Positions 1 through 8,491 of a stretch of 64,000 nucleotides of DNA are shown piece by piece. The notes beneath the pieces are model-generated. The model searched no databases and was not told where the DNA came from. It saw nothing but the letters and a program-made list of their open reading frames with translations. A program made the position numbers and the translations under genes. Within the stretch, counting starts at the first letter, position 1. Each line of letters opens with the position of its first letter. This stretch comes from Vibrio gangliei. GTDB taxonomy: Bacteria > Pseudomonadota > Gammaproteobacteria > Enterobacterales > Vibrionaceae. The DNA lies in NCBI RefSeq assembly GCF_026001925.1, contig NZ_AP021869.1:1116001-1180000 (forward strand), in the 5' to 3' direction.

Positions 1-618
1 TCCATTCAACACTATGCGGGGTTTCCACAGCCGATGTTGGAAGCCTTTCAGGTAATTAAACATGTTCGAGAGAATGCACAGGACTACAATATTCACCCGG
101 ACAAAATCGCGCTTTTAGGCTTTTCTGCTGGTGGGCATTTAGCGGCCAGTGTGGGTACTTTGTGGAACCGTGATGAATTTAAGCAGTTAGCTAATGTTGA
201 AGGCGAGGAGCACAAGCCGAACGCGCTTGTCTTAGCTTATCCTGTCATCACAACCGATTGGATGAAGCATGATATTGAAGCGAACTTAAAAAATATTTTG
301 CGTGAAAAGTTTGATGATCCTGAAATGCTCAAAACCGTCACTTGCAGTGAAAACGTTGGTAGCCACACTCCACCAACCTTTCTAATTCATACAACGGAAG
401 ATAAATCAGTACCTTCGTCAGATAGCTTGAAGTTTGCTGCGGCGTTAGATTCACACAATATTCCTTATGAACTGCACGTATTCCAGCCTGGCCCACATGG
501 TATGTCGTTAGCTAACTCACTCACGGATGATGGGACTGGCTTAAAGGTAGAATCTCAAGTTCAGCCGTGGATACCACTATGTTTCACATGGTTGAAGCGG
601 AGTTTGTCTAGTCAGTGA
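1..618 (+). CDS. alpha/beta hydrolase (esterase/lipase family), 5'-truncated by window edge
   Basis: The reading frame is open from base 1 and ends at TGA 616-618, so the start codon lies upstream of the window; the first ATG at 34 is internal. The visible 205 residues carry the nucleophile elbow G-F-S-A-G-G-H-L-A typical of acetyl-esterase/BD-FAE-like serine hydrolases. Downstream are a Asp-containing stretch (HTTEDKSVP) and a His near the C-terminus (GPHGMS), which complete a plausible Ser-Asp-His triad. The HGG oxyanion motif is expected upstream and is not visible. It probably hydrolyses small acyl or sugar esters in the cytoplasm; the substrate cannot be read from the sequence. Confidence 0.85.
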   Translation, partial: SIQHYAGFPQPMLEAFQVIKHVRENAQDYNIHPDKIALLGFSAGGHLAASVGTLWNRDEFKQLANVEGEEHKPNALVLAYPVITTDWMKHDIEANLKNILREKFDDPEMLKTVTCSENVGSHTPPTFLIHTTEDKSVPSSDSLKFAAALDSHNIPYELHVFQPGPHGMSLANSLTDDGTGLKVESQVQPWIPLCFTWLKRSLSSQ

Positions 619-623
619 TTCCA

Positions 624-2114
624 TTACTGTTTATTTAAGATCTGTTGATCATGCTCGGGTTGATAAATGATGACTTTGTTACGTCCAGTTTGTTTGACGT
701 TATAGAGGGCATGATCGGCATGTGAAATGGCTTCACTGATGTTATCGCGGCCGTAAACGCTTTCGTATACCCCAGCACTGATGGTAAACCGAGTTTGTAA
801 TGTATTAATTTGCGTCACTTTTTGTCGGATGATTTCTGCCATTAAATAGGCTTGCGATGCATTCATATCTTGTAAGAGCATCACAAATTCTTCACCGCCG
901 TGTCGAGACACCAAGATATAGTCAGATTCAAACTTAGCTAACACTTCAGCGGTAGCAACAATGGCTTTATCACCTTCATTGTGACCGTAGGTATCATTAA
1001 TGGATTTGAATTTATCTATATCAAAAATAATGACGGAATAGCCTGAGTTTGATTTCTTAACATAATCACTGGCTGACTCCATAAAGCTACGACGGTTATT
1101 CAAACCAGTAAGAAAGTCTTTTCGCTCGATCATAATGAGGCGTTTGTGGCGAGAATTCAGACCTAAAATTAGACCTGCAATGACAAGTAATAGGCTAATA
1201 CCAGCCATAATCAGGCTATGCCATAACTGATCGGTTGGCTGGCTTAATTCTTGTTGTGATATGCCTGCGGCAATGATCCAATCTAAGTAAGGGTAGTACT
1301 TGTAAGCCACCGTTTTTAAAACTGTTTTACCATTGGACAGTTTTAAAGGATAGGTAAACGAGCCCTCTGGTTTGGTTTTGACTTGGTTCATGAATGCGTA
1401 GGTGCTGTCACCAATCAGAGTATGGATTGATTGACCTTCACTGGTTGGGTGTAAAAGCAGCTTGCCTTGGCTATCCACTACATATACGTAGCCCGTTTCG
1501 CCGAAGTTGTAACGTTTTAGCTTATCTTTCAATAGGTCTTTATTGACTAAAGACAACATTTCATCTTTATAAACTGATGCGCTGATCACTGAACCGTCAG
1601 AGAGTTTGATAGAGTACGCAAACTTTAGTCGGCTTTGCTCATCATTTGGATTTTTCCATTGGTATTCTAAAAAGGTTTCTGGTTCGGCAAGTTGTTTTTG
1701 AATGATATCTAAATCAGAGACATCTTCATTTTGTAAATATGGGTGAGAAGTATAAATGCCGCTTGAATTGAGAATCGAGATATAGCCGCTGTCACCAATG
1801 TGGGTATTTGAAATCAGCTGATCGAGTGATTTTTTTACTAAAACCTCATCAAGATGTAACTTTTTATCATGTGTCACGTTAATGACTTGCTGAGTCGAAA
1901 AGGCGATACCATGTAGATAGTTTTTAAGAGACTCATTAATGGTCGTGTCAATGATATCGTAACTAGCATCTACCGCTTTATGAAAGATCGCATCGGTGGC
2001 GCTGTGTAAGCGTTTTTCTACGTTATAGAATTGGCTGACTGTGTATCCGATAGCAATCACTATTACAATTGAAAGCAATACAATTGGCAGTATAGATAAC
2101 GGCTTTTTCTTCAT
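624..2114 (-). CDS. membrane diguanylate cyclase with periplasmic Cache sensor
   Basis: This 496-residue protein should make cyclic di-GMP from two GTP. It has an N-terminal membrane helix (about residues 8-28) and a long periplasmic region with double-Cache character (GDSGYISILNSSG, GETGYVYVVDSQG). A second helix follows at about 299-319, then a C-terminal GGDEF domain from about 330. The active-site motif is GGEEF at 406-410, and the FDIDKFKSINDTYGH metal/substrate motif is intact, so it should be catalytic. I see no RxxD inhibitory site. It ends six bases after the convergent esterase gene. The Cache ligand is unknown; these domains often bind amino acids or small organic acids. Confidence 0.93.
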   Translation of the reverse strand: MKKKPLSILPIVLLSIVIVIAIGYTVSQFYNVEKRLHSATDAIFHKAVDASYDIIDTTINESLKNYLHGIAFSTQQVINVTHDKKLHLDEVLVKKSLDQLISNTHIGDSGYISILNSSGIYTSHPYLQNEDVSDLDIIQKQLAEPETFLEYQWKNPNDEQSRLKFAYSIKLSDGSVISASVYKDEMLSLVNKDLLKDKLKRYNFGETGYVYVVDSQGKLLLHPTSEGQSIHTLIGDSTYAFMNQVKTKPEGSFTYPLKLSNGKTVLKTVAYKYYPYLDWIIAAGISQQELSQPTDQLWHSLIMAGISLLLVIAGLILGLNSRHKRLIMIERKDFLTGLNNRRSFMESASDYVKKSNSGYSVIIFDIDKFKSINDTYGHNEGDKAIVATAEVLAKFESDYILVSRHGGEEFVMLLQDMNASQAYLMAEIIRQKVTQINTLQTRFTISAGVYESVYGRDNISEAISHADHALYNVKQTGRNKVIIYQPEHDQQILNKQ

Positions 2115-2233
2115 GGGAAATAGGCTTACATGGCGGCATTAATGAGGCAAAAGGATAGCATGCTGACTCTATTTTGTACGTGGCGAGATCAAAAATATTT
2201 GAATATTTAACTGATAAGTTGAGATTTGTGAAT

Positions 2234-2262
2234 CCCCGAGCACAAAAGGGCTGAGCTCGGGG
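2234..2262 (-). terminator. hairpin 3' of the MscS-type gene
   Basis: Perfect 8-bp GC-rich arms (CCCCGAGC at 2234-2241 and GCTCGGGG at 2255-2262) enclose a 13-nt loop just downstream of the mechanosensitive channel gene. No strong T-run follows on the minus strand, so it may act as an mRNA 3' stabiliser rather than a full intrinsic terminator. Confidence 0.45.
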
Positions 2263-2273
2263 AAGATGAAGTA

Positions 2274-3962
2274 TTACTCCGCTTTATCTTTGGTTGAAAC
2301 CGATAAGTCTTGCGCATTGGATGTGTGCAAATGAACATCTTGTTGAGGATATGGGAATACAATGCCGTGTTCGTCAAAGCGTAGTTTAACTTCGCGGGTG
2401 GTATCCCATAACACATCCACATAATCGTCGGTTCTTACCCAAGGGCGAACAATAAATCTGACTGAAGAATCGTCTAATGCGCTGACTCGAATAATTGGCG
2501 CTGGGGTTTTTAATACTCGCTCATCGGCGGCAAGAATGTCTTCGAACAGTTTTTCAACTTTCGGCACCGACTCTTTGTAGCCAACGCGGAAGACCATATC
2601 GACACGGCGCACTTTTTCGTAAGTACGGTTGATGATCACTTCCATCCAAATCTTAGAGTTCGGAACTAAGAGCACTTCGTTATCAAAAGTGCGAATAGTG
2701 GTATTCACCAAACTGACATCATTGACGGTACCTTCAACACCTGCGGCGTTAATCCAGTCGCCTTCATCGAAAGGTCGGTAAATCAGCAGCATCATGCCGG
2801 ATGCAAAGTTTGAAAGGGTATCTTGCAGTGCAAAACCAATGATAATACCGGCCACACCAAGACCTGCAATCACCGGTGTGAGGTCCAAGCCAACTTGCGC
2901 TAAAGCTATCAATAATGCCACGCAGAAGATGATTTTGACTGACATCGACAAAATAAACTGCTGCATTAAGTTGCTCAGTTTGAGGTGGGGCGCTTTGACT
3001 GCCTTTTTAAGGATATGGTGAACCACCTGAGCAAATACACGTGCAATAGCCATGATCAGCACAAACATAAAGACATTAAGTAGCATGTTTGGGCTGCTTT
3101 TCATGAACCAAGCTTTAAATTGAGTAAACCAACTTATCAAGGTGGATTTCATCACGCCCCAAGTCAAAATATCGTGAGTGATATCGCCAGTAGCCACAAA
3201 GAGTTTTTGGCGAAATTGCACCGTATCAATATCAAGAGAGTCAGCCGTATCTGCTAAACGAGATAAGCCTTTACTGTATGTATCAATATCGCGTTGTAGA
3301 TAGGATATTTCCAGTTTGAGTTGCGAAGCTTGATCGGTCGGTAAACCTTCAAGCTGGCCTTGCAATGAATCACGGTGTGTTAATGAGTAATTGAGCGCAG
3401 CGGAAGTAAATTGGGTTAATTCTTGCAGTTTATCTTTAAAGGCGCTCAACGGCTCTTGTACATCATTACCCAACTTTCGTAGCCATGCGTAGTTTTGGTA
3501 TTGCTCAGCATATAAATTGGCTTGTGCGATACGCAGTTCATTTAATGGGATCTGCTTTAATAAGCGGTCTTCTTTGCTCGCTTGTTCAATATCCGTTTGT
3601 AAGGTATCGAGCTTTTTTTCGACATAGGAAAGGTAGAACTGATAATACTGAGTCTGTAATTGAAGTTGATGGCTTAAAAATTCAACATCCGGATCATCTT
3701 GCTCTACGGCAGCACGCAAAACCTTACGCAGGTTTTCGTTGGTGTTATAGATTTCAAGCTGAACAATGGCTAAGCGGTCGCCTTTTAATGTTCTCGCTTT
3801 ATCTGCCAGCACTTTCATATTGTCACTGATCTGAGTGATTTCAGACTGGCTTAAGGTTTCGACTTTTTCAGTCGGTTTTGACTTGGCTGAATCTTCTTGC
3901 GCGAAAGAGAAGCTTGAAAACGAAAGCAAACAGATGAGCAAAAAACTTAAATATTTTCGCAT
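2274..3962 (-). CDS. large MscS-family mechanosensitive ion channel with periplasmic coiled-coil region
   Basis: This 562-residue protein begins with a Sec signal peptide (about residues 1-21, cleavage after SFA). A charged, helix-rich periplasmic region of about 240 residues follows (many Leu/Gln/Glu heptad-like stretches). The MscS core starts near residue 290 with membrane helices (VLIMAIARVFA; FILSMSVKIIFCVALLIALAQVG). The Gly/Ala-rich pore helix is VIAGLGVAGIIIGFALQDTLSNFASG, followed by the beta domain with YRPFDEGDWI. It is longer than E. coli MscS (286 aa) and much shorter than MscK. The role is pressure release under hypo-osmotic shock. The start ATG at 3962 fits the signal peptide. 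Confidence 0.9.
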   Translation of the reverse strand: MRKYLSFLLICLLSFSSFSFAQEDSAKSKPTEKVETLSQSEITQISDNMKVLADKARTLKGDRLAIVQLEIYNTNENLRKVLRAAVEQDDPDVEFLSHQLQLQTQYYQFYLSYVEKKLDTLQTDIEQASKEDRLLKQIPLNELRIAQANLYAEQYQNYAWLRKLGNDVQEPLSAFKDKLQELTQFTSAALNYSLTHRDSLQGQLEGLPTDQASQLKLEISYLQRDIDTYSKGLSRLADTADSLDIDTVQFRQKLFVATGDITHDILTWGVMKSTLISWFTQFKAWFMKSSPNMLLNVFMFVLIMAIARVFAQVVHHILKKAVKAPHLKLSNLMQQFILSMSVKIIFCVALLIALAQVGLDLTPVIAGLGVAGIIIGFALQDTLSNFASGMMLLIYRPFDEGDWINAAGVEGTVNDVSLVNTTIRTFDNEVLLVPNSKIWMEVIINRTYEKVRRVDMVFRVGYKESVPKVEKLFEDILAADERVLKTPAPIIRVSALDDSSVRFIVRPWVRTDDYVDVLWDTTREVKLRFDEHGIVFPYPQQDVHLHTSNAQDLSVSTKDKAE

Positions 3963-4216
3963 GGTTACACCACTTTTGTTGGTGGGTTTTAATTCGTCTT
4001 TACCATTATTACTGACTCAATATGAAACGCAACCGTCCTGATGGTTTGCTGACGTTTTGACAGTAAATTTATTTATTCTAATCACAAAATTTTCTCGTTG
4101 GACTATGCTCAGCTTTTATAAGTTAATGCGCGTGAACTAGCGCACACTTGGTGCAGAATCAGTGTGATAACTTATTGATTAAATATGGAAATCCCTTTTC
4201 AACGAGAGGAAATGAT

Positions 4217-6130
4217 GTGGAAAATTCTTTGAACTTAGAACAAATTCGAGCCAACTACAACGTTCGTCACTGGAGCCAAGGCTTCTACGGTATTAATGAT
4301 GCTGGGGAAATGACGGTATCACCGCGCCCGGGCCAAGAAGATATTCAAGTGCCATTAAGTGCGATTGTTAAGCAAATGGAAGCGCGAAATTTAACGCTGC
4401 CTGCTTTGGTTCGTTTTCCACAAATCCTGCATCAACGCGTTCACAACGTGTGCGATGCGTTTAATCAAGCGATTGAAGAATACAACTACAGTAACCGCTA
4501 CTTGTTGGTCTACCCAATTAAAGTTAACCAACAAAAAGAAGTGGTGGATGAAATTTTAGCCAGCCAAAAAGAGCTTGAGCAAAAGCAACTTGGCTTAGAA
4601 GCCGGCAGTAAGCCAGAGCTACTTGCGGTATTAGCCTTGGCGCAACAAGCCAGCTCTGTGATTGTATGTAACGGCTACAAAGACCGTGAATATATTCGCT
4701 TGGCATTAATTGGTGAAAAACTTGGCCATAAAGTATTCATTGTTTTAGAAAAACTGTCTGAGCTTGATCTGGTGTTGTCAGAAGCGAAATCGTTAGGTGT
4801 GACACCTCGCATGGGTTTGCGTATTCGCTTGGCTTCACAAGGTGCGGGCAAATGGCAATCGAGTGGTGGCGAAAAATCAAAATTCGGTTTATCCGCTAGC
4901 CAAGTGTTGACGGTGATTAATCGTTTAAAGGCAGAGGATCAACTTGAAACACTGCAATTGGTGCATTTCCACTTAGGCTCTCAGATGGCGAACATTCGTG
5001 ATGTGCGTAATGGCGTGAGTGAAGCGGCACGTTTTTACTGTGAATTGCGTGATATTGGCGCTCAGTTGGAATACGTCGATGTTGGTGGGGGGTTGGCGGT
5101 GGACTACGATGGTACGCGTAGCCAATCACACAGCTCTATGAACTACGGATTAGCAGAATACGCACGCAATATCGTGTCAACCATTGGAGATATATGTCAA
5201 TTATATAACCAACCAGAGCCGACTATTATCTCAGAATCAGGTCGTTCACTGACGGCGCACCACGCGGTATTGATCACCAATGTTATTGGTACGGAAAGTT
5301 ATAAGCCGGAAGAAGTGACCGAGCTACAACCAGATGCGCCAACCTTGTTGCATAACATGTGGCGTAACTGGGAAATTTTGTCGCAAGGTACTGATGACCG
5401 TGCATTAATTGAAATCTATAAGGACACGCAAAGTGACTTAGCCGAAGCGCACAGCCAATTTGCGACCGGTGTGATTAATTTGCAGCATCGCGCTTGGGCT
5501 GAACAAGTGAGCTTGCGTATTTGCCATGAATTGCGCAACCAATTGAACAATAAGAACCGTTTCCACCGTCCAATTTTGGATGAGTTGAATGAGCGTTTGG
5601 CGGATAAGTTCTTCGTCAACTTCTCATTGTTCCAATCATTGCCTGATGCGTGGGGGATCGACCAAGTCTTCCCAGTGATGCCTTTGACGAATTTGAACCA
5701 AGTTGAGCAAACTCGCGCGGTCATGTTAGACATTACTTGTGATTCCGATGGCGTCGTTGATCAATACGTAGATGGTCAAGGCATTGAAACCACATTGCCG
5801 GTTCCTCGTTGGGATAAAGATACGCCGTACATGATGGGCTTTTTCTTAGTCGGCGCGTACCAAGAGATCCTTGGTGATATGCACAACTTGTTTGGTGATA
5901 GCCACTCTGTGGTCGTCAATGTGAATGAGCAAGGTGAGCCAGAAATCGTCTCTATCAATGAGGGTGACACCGTGGAAGACATGCTGCGTTATGTTCATAT
6001 TGACGTTGAAAACATTCGTCAGAATTACCGTGAATTGGTGGCAAGTCGTGTCGAAAATGGTGAACAAGCGCAGATCTTGGCTGAATTAGAGCAGGGTTTG
6101 TCTGGTTACACGTACTTAGAAGACATCTAA
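4217..6130 (+). CDS. speA: biosynthetic arginine decarboxylase SpeA
   Basis: It decarboxylates L-arginine to agmatine using PLP, the first step of the agmatine route to putrescine. Fold III decarboxylase hallmarks are present: YPIKVNQ with the PLP lysine, HFHLGSQ, the glycine-rich [13 protein letters not shown] loop and SESGRS. The frame stays open upstream to a TTG at 4148, but I choose GTG at 4217 because GAGAGGA (4204-4210) sits 6 nt before it and the resulting protein (637 aa) starts near the conserved family N-terminus. Two ATGs overlapping this site are out of frame. It is followed 85 nt later by speB, so the two probably form one pathway operon. Confidence 0.95.
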   Translation: MENSLNLEQIRANYNVRHWSQGFYGINDAGEMTVSPRPGQEDIQVPLSAIVKQMEARNLTLPALVRFPQILHQRVHNVCDAFNQAIEEYNYSNRYLLVYPIKVNQQKEVVDEILASQKELEQKQLGLEAGSKPELLAVLALAQQASSVIVCNGYKDREYIRLALIGEKLGHKVFIVLEKLSELDLVLSEAKSLGVTPRMGLRIRLASQGAGKWQSSGGEKSKFGLSASQVLTVINRLKAEDQLETLQLVHFHLGSQMANIRDVRNGVSEAARFYCELRDIGAQLEYVDVGGGLAVDYDGTRSQSHSSMNYGLAEYARNIVSTIGDICQLYNQPEPTIISESGRSLTAHHAVLITNVIGTESYKPEEVTELQPDAPTLLHNMWRNWEILSQGTDDRALIEIYKDTQSDLAEAHSQFATGVINLQHRAWAEQVSLRICHELRNQLNNKNRFHRPILDELNERLADKFFVNFSLFQSLPDAWGIDQVFPVMPLTNLNQVEQTRAVMLDITCDSDGVVDQYVDGQGIETTLPVPRWDKDTPYMMGFFLVGAYQEILGDMHNLFGDSHSVVVNVNEQGEPEIVSINEGDTVEDMLRYVHIDVENIRQNYRELVASRVENGEQAQILAELEQGLSGYTYLEDI

Positions 6131-6147
6131 TCTTTTATTAAATTGAG

Positions 6148-6186
6148 ATGGCGGTTTTGAGCTTAAACCAAGAGTCAAACTGCCAT
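6148..6186 (+). other. inverted repeat in the speA-speB gap
   Basis: Arms at 6148-6160 (ATGGCGGTTTTGA) and 6175-6186 (TCAAACTGCCAT) are complementary apart from one mismatch and one bulge, forming a 12-bp stem with a 14-nt loop. No T-run follows, so it is more likely an intra-operon mRNA processing or stabilising hairpin than a terminator. It lies 30 nt before the speB start. Confidence 0.5.
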
Positions 6187-6215
6187 TTCATCTTGTAGTA
6201 TTGAAAGGAATAACA

Positions 6216-7151
6216 ATGAGCCAATTTGATGATCTGTTTACCAAACCAGATTACTCACTGTACTCAAACTCAATGAGCTTTGTGCGTCGTCCTATGGTGC
6301 AAAACCCAGTGACAGCAGAAGCGGATGTGGTGGTGTTAGGTGTGCCGTTTGATATGGCAACGTCGGGGCGTTCTGGCGCGCGCATGGGGCCGGATGCGAT
6401 TCGTCGCGCTTCTGTGAATTTAGCGTGGGAAAGCAAGAAATTTCCGTGGAATTTCAATTTGTTCAAACACACTAACGTTGTCGATGCCGGTGATTTGGTG
6501 TTTGATTGCGGCGATGCGGAAGACTTAACTCAACGTTTGGAAGCAGCCGCAACAGAGATTCTCGACAGTGGTAAAACCTTGTTAAGTTTAGGGGGCGATC
6601 ACTTCGTGACTTTGCCGTTGTTGCGCGCGCATGCCAAAAAATACGGCGAAATGGCACTCATTCATTTTGATGCGCACACTGATACTTACAGTAATGGCAG
6701 TCGCTACGATCATGGCACCATGTTTTATCATGCGCCCAAAGAAGGGCTGATCTCGCGTGAGCATTCCGTGCAAATTGGTATTCGTACCGAGTATAAACAA
6801 CAAGGGCACGGTTTTAACGTCATTAATGCCATGGAAGCCAATGACTTGTCTGCTAATGACATCGTGAAGCGAATTAAAGCGATTGTCGGCGATAAGCCGG
6901 TTTATTTAACTTTTGATATTGACTGTTTAGATCCAGCATTTGCACCGGGCACAGGCACACCAGTATGTGGTGGCATGACTTCAGATAAAGTGCTGAAAAT
7001 CATCCGCAGCTTGCAAGATATCAATTTAGTTGGCATGGATGTGGTGGAAGTGTCACCGGCTTACGATCAAAGTGATATTACTGCTCTGGCTGGTGCGACG
7101 ATTGCGTTAGATTTGTTGTATTTGTGGACACAGCAGAACAAGCTAGGATAA
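6216..7151 (+). CDS. speB: agmatinase SpeB
   Basis: It hydrolyses agmatine to putrescine and urea with a binuclear manganese centre. Ureohydrolase motifs are intact: GGDHF at about 126-130, DAHTD at 152-156 and [17 protein letters not shown] near 235. The protein is 311 aa, close to the usual 305-320. ATG at 6216 is chosen over the in-frame TTG at 6201 because AAAGGAA (6204-6210) lies 5 nt upstream. With speA directly before it, the pair gives the ADC route from arginine to putrescine. A repeat-rich spacer follows the stop. Confidence 0.96.
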   Translation: MSQFDDLFTKPDYSLYSNSMSFVRRPMVQNPVTAEADVVVLGVPFDMATSGRSGARMGPDAIRRASVNLAWESKKFPWNFNLFKHTNVVDAGDLVFDCGDAEDLTQRLEAAATEILDSGKTLLSLGGDHFVTLPLLRAHAKKYGEMALIHFDAHTDTYSNGSRYDHGTMFYHAPKEGLISREHSVQIGIRTEYKQQGHGFNVINAMEANDLSANDIVKRIKAIVGDKPVYLTFDIDCLDPAFAPGTGTPVCGGMTSDKVLKIIRSLQDINLVGMDVVEVSPAYDQSDITALAGATIALDLLYLWTQQNKLG

Positions 7152-7159
7152 CGATTCTC

Positions 7160-7320
7160 GGTTTTCGGGCGCTTCGCTGCTAGTTTCTAGGAAAAGATAG
7201 AAAAAGATGCGTTCGAGAAACGAGAAACGAGAAAGGAGTCACGAGATACGAAGCTCGATCTTTATTAGACTAACGTTTGTTAAAGCGAAACCTTAACGGC
7301 TCGCAACAAGAAGCGCTCTC
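7160..7320. repeat. dispersed CGAG-rich intergenic repeat, copy 1
   Basis: The spacer between speB and the convergent desulfhydrase gene is filled with GAGAAACGAGAAACGAG-like runs and the 15-mer at 7164-7178 (TTCGGGCGCTTCGCT). Its reverse complement recurs at 8457-8471, and a 12/15 variant lies at 27492-27506. It looks like a degenerate non-coding mobile or amplifiable element at gene 3' ends. The boundaries are approximate. Confidence 0.5.
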
Positions 7321-7323
7321 GGC

Positions 7324-8244
7324 TCACGCTTCAATCTTTCTCTTATATCGCTTTTCCATACTCACATTACCCAACAAGCCGCCTTGATGGATATACATCA
7401 GCGGCTTGTTGGGGTTTTCCTCTAGCCAAGGCTGTAAACATTGCCACATGTATGGGTCGTAAAGTAGATCAAATTCCACACCGGTTTGCAGGCTGAGTTC
7501 CAACCAAATTTGATAATCGGCAGGGTAGAGCTTGCCAAAATGATGCTTAGGTTTTAAGTATGTGTGTAATACCGTTGGATGTTCATCGCTTGAATTTAAC
7601 TTTGGCACGAGCTCATCAAATTGCTCGATCAAATAGTCTTTGCCACCGACGCACGCGCAAGTCAGCACTTCAATGTTATGCGGGGCAAGGTATTTATTTA
7701 AAAAAAACGCGGTGGTGCCTGTGCCAGACGGTAGGGCGACAGTCAGGCTTTTCAGCTGTTGTTGTTGATACCAGTCGAGAATTTCTTGTGCCAGTTGCTT
7801 AATACCCATTTCGGCAATAGCACTACGTCCACCTTCCGGTACGCTCAAGCACGTTTCATCGGGTTTTCTAATCGATTGAATATAGTCATTAGGGTGAAGA
7901 TCGTGACCTATCGATGCCATATCAATGATATTCGCACCAAGATTGAGCGCAGCTTGATAATTGCCCACCGGATTGTGTTTTAGCCAACTTGGAACATGTG
8001 ACACATAAAACTCCAGTTGCCAGCCTTTTAATTTCGCTAATGCAGCAAGGCTATAAAGCGAGTTAGCTTGCTGAGAACCATAGCCAATGAGTGTAGTAAC
8101 GTTGGGAAAATCACCCTCTAATAACGCCATGAATTTACGCGCTTTATTGCCGGAAAACTCAGGGTGAAGCAGGTCATCCCGTTTGAGATAAAAAGGATGA
8201 CCGTTGAAGGAATGTTGCGTTACAGGGGTATCGGCTAGTTTCAT
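7324..8244 (-). CDS. PLP-dependent ACC deaminase / D-cysteine desulfhydrase family enzyme
   Basis: This fold-II PLP enzyme belongs to the ACC deaminase/D-cysteine desulfhydrase family. The N-terminus carries YLKRDDLLHPEFSGNKARKF with the probable PLP lysine (K34 from the chosen start), and YGSQQANSLYSLAALAKL provides the substrate-loop region. A Gly-rich phosphate cup (LPSGTGTTAFFL) and a C-terminal YIHQGG motif follow. I place the start at ATG 8244 (306 aa), which begins the conserved part. The alternative ATG at 8259 lies inside a repeat terminus and would add MTEIK. It may degrade D-cysteine to pyruvate, sulfide and ammonia; the exact substrate cannot be decided here. Confidence 0.82.
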   Translation of the reverse strand: MKLADTPVTQHSFNGHPFYLKRDDLLHPEFSGNKARKFMALLEGDFPNVTTLIGYGSQQANSLYSLAALAKLKGWQLEFYVSHVPSWLKHNPVGNYQAALNLGANIIDMASIGHDLHPNDYIQSIRKPDETCLSVPEGGRSAIAEMGIKQLAQEILDWYQQQQLKSLTVALPSGTGTTAFFLNKYLAPHNIEVLTCACVGGKDYLIEQFDELVPKLNSSDEHPTVLHTYLKPKHHFGKLYPADYQIWLELSLQTGVEFDLLYDPYMWQCLQPWLEENPNKPLMYIHQGGLLGNVSMEKRYKRKIEA

Positions 8245-8254
8245 TTTGATCTCT

Positions 8255-8383
8255 GTCATCCCGTACAGTGAGCGAAGCGAGTGAAGATACGGGATCTCCT
8301 ACAGCGTGTTGAGACTCAATTGAGTGAGCCACGTATTGTGGGAGATCCTGAATCGCGTTCGTGCCTCACTTGTTCAGGATGAC
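8255..8383. repeat. MITE-like repeat with terminal inverted repeats
   Basis: A 129-bp segment is bounded by GTCATCC (8255-8261) and GGATGAC (8377-8383). Inside are matched halves: the left holds CCCGTA...TACGGGATCTCC (8260-8286), the right GGGAGATCCTGAA...TTCAGGATGA (8340-8382). Transcribed, it would fold into linked hairpins. The layout resembles short non-autonomous palindromic elements found between genes in vibrios. Its left tip overlaps the most upstream candidate ATG of the desulfhydrase gene. Confidence 0.6.
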
Positions 8384-8393
8384 GCTGTTTACT

Positions 8394-8480
8394 TGGGCTC
8401 TTCGTTTCTCGAGGCTCGTCACTCAAACAGTGCTTTATATTTTCCAAGCAACGAGAAGCGTAGCGCCCGAAGTACGCGTT
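8394..8480. repeat. dispersed CGAG-rich intergenic repeat, copy 2
   Basis: This copy sits directly after the 129-bp palindromic element and before the YgiQ gene 3' end. It contains TTCGTTTCTCGAGGCTCGTCACTC and, in the opposite sense, AACGAGAAGCGTAGCGCCCGAAG. The 15-mer at 8457-8471 matches the reverse complement of the copy-1 motif at 14 of 15 positions. The opposed blocks could pair as a long imperfect hairpin. Confidence 0.5.
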
Positions 8481-8491
8481 ACGCTCCACAA

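Noticed and set aside
4148..4216. Upstream extension of speA to TTG 4148
   Set aside because: The added 23 residues are not family-like, and a good ribosome binding site lies just before GTG 4217.
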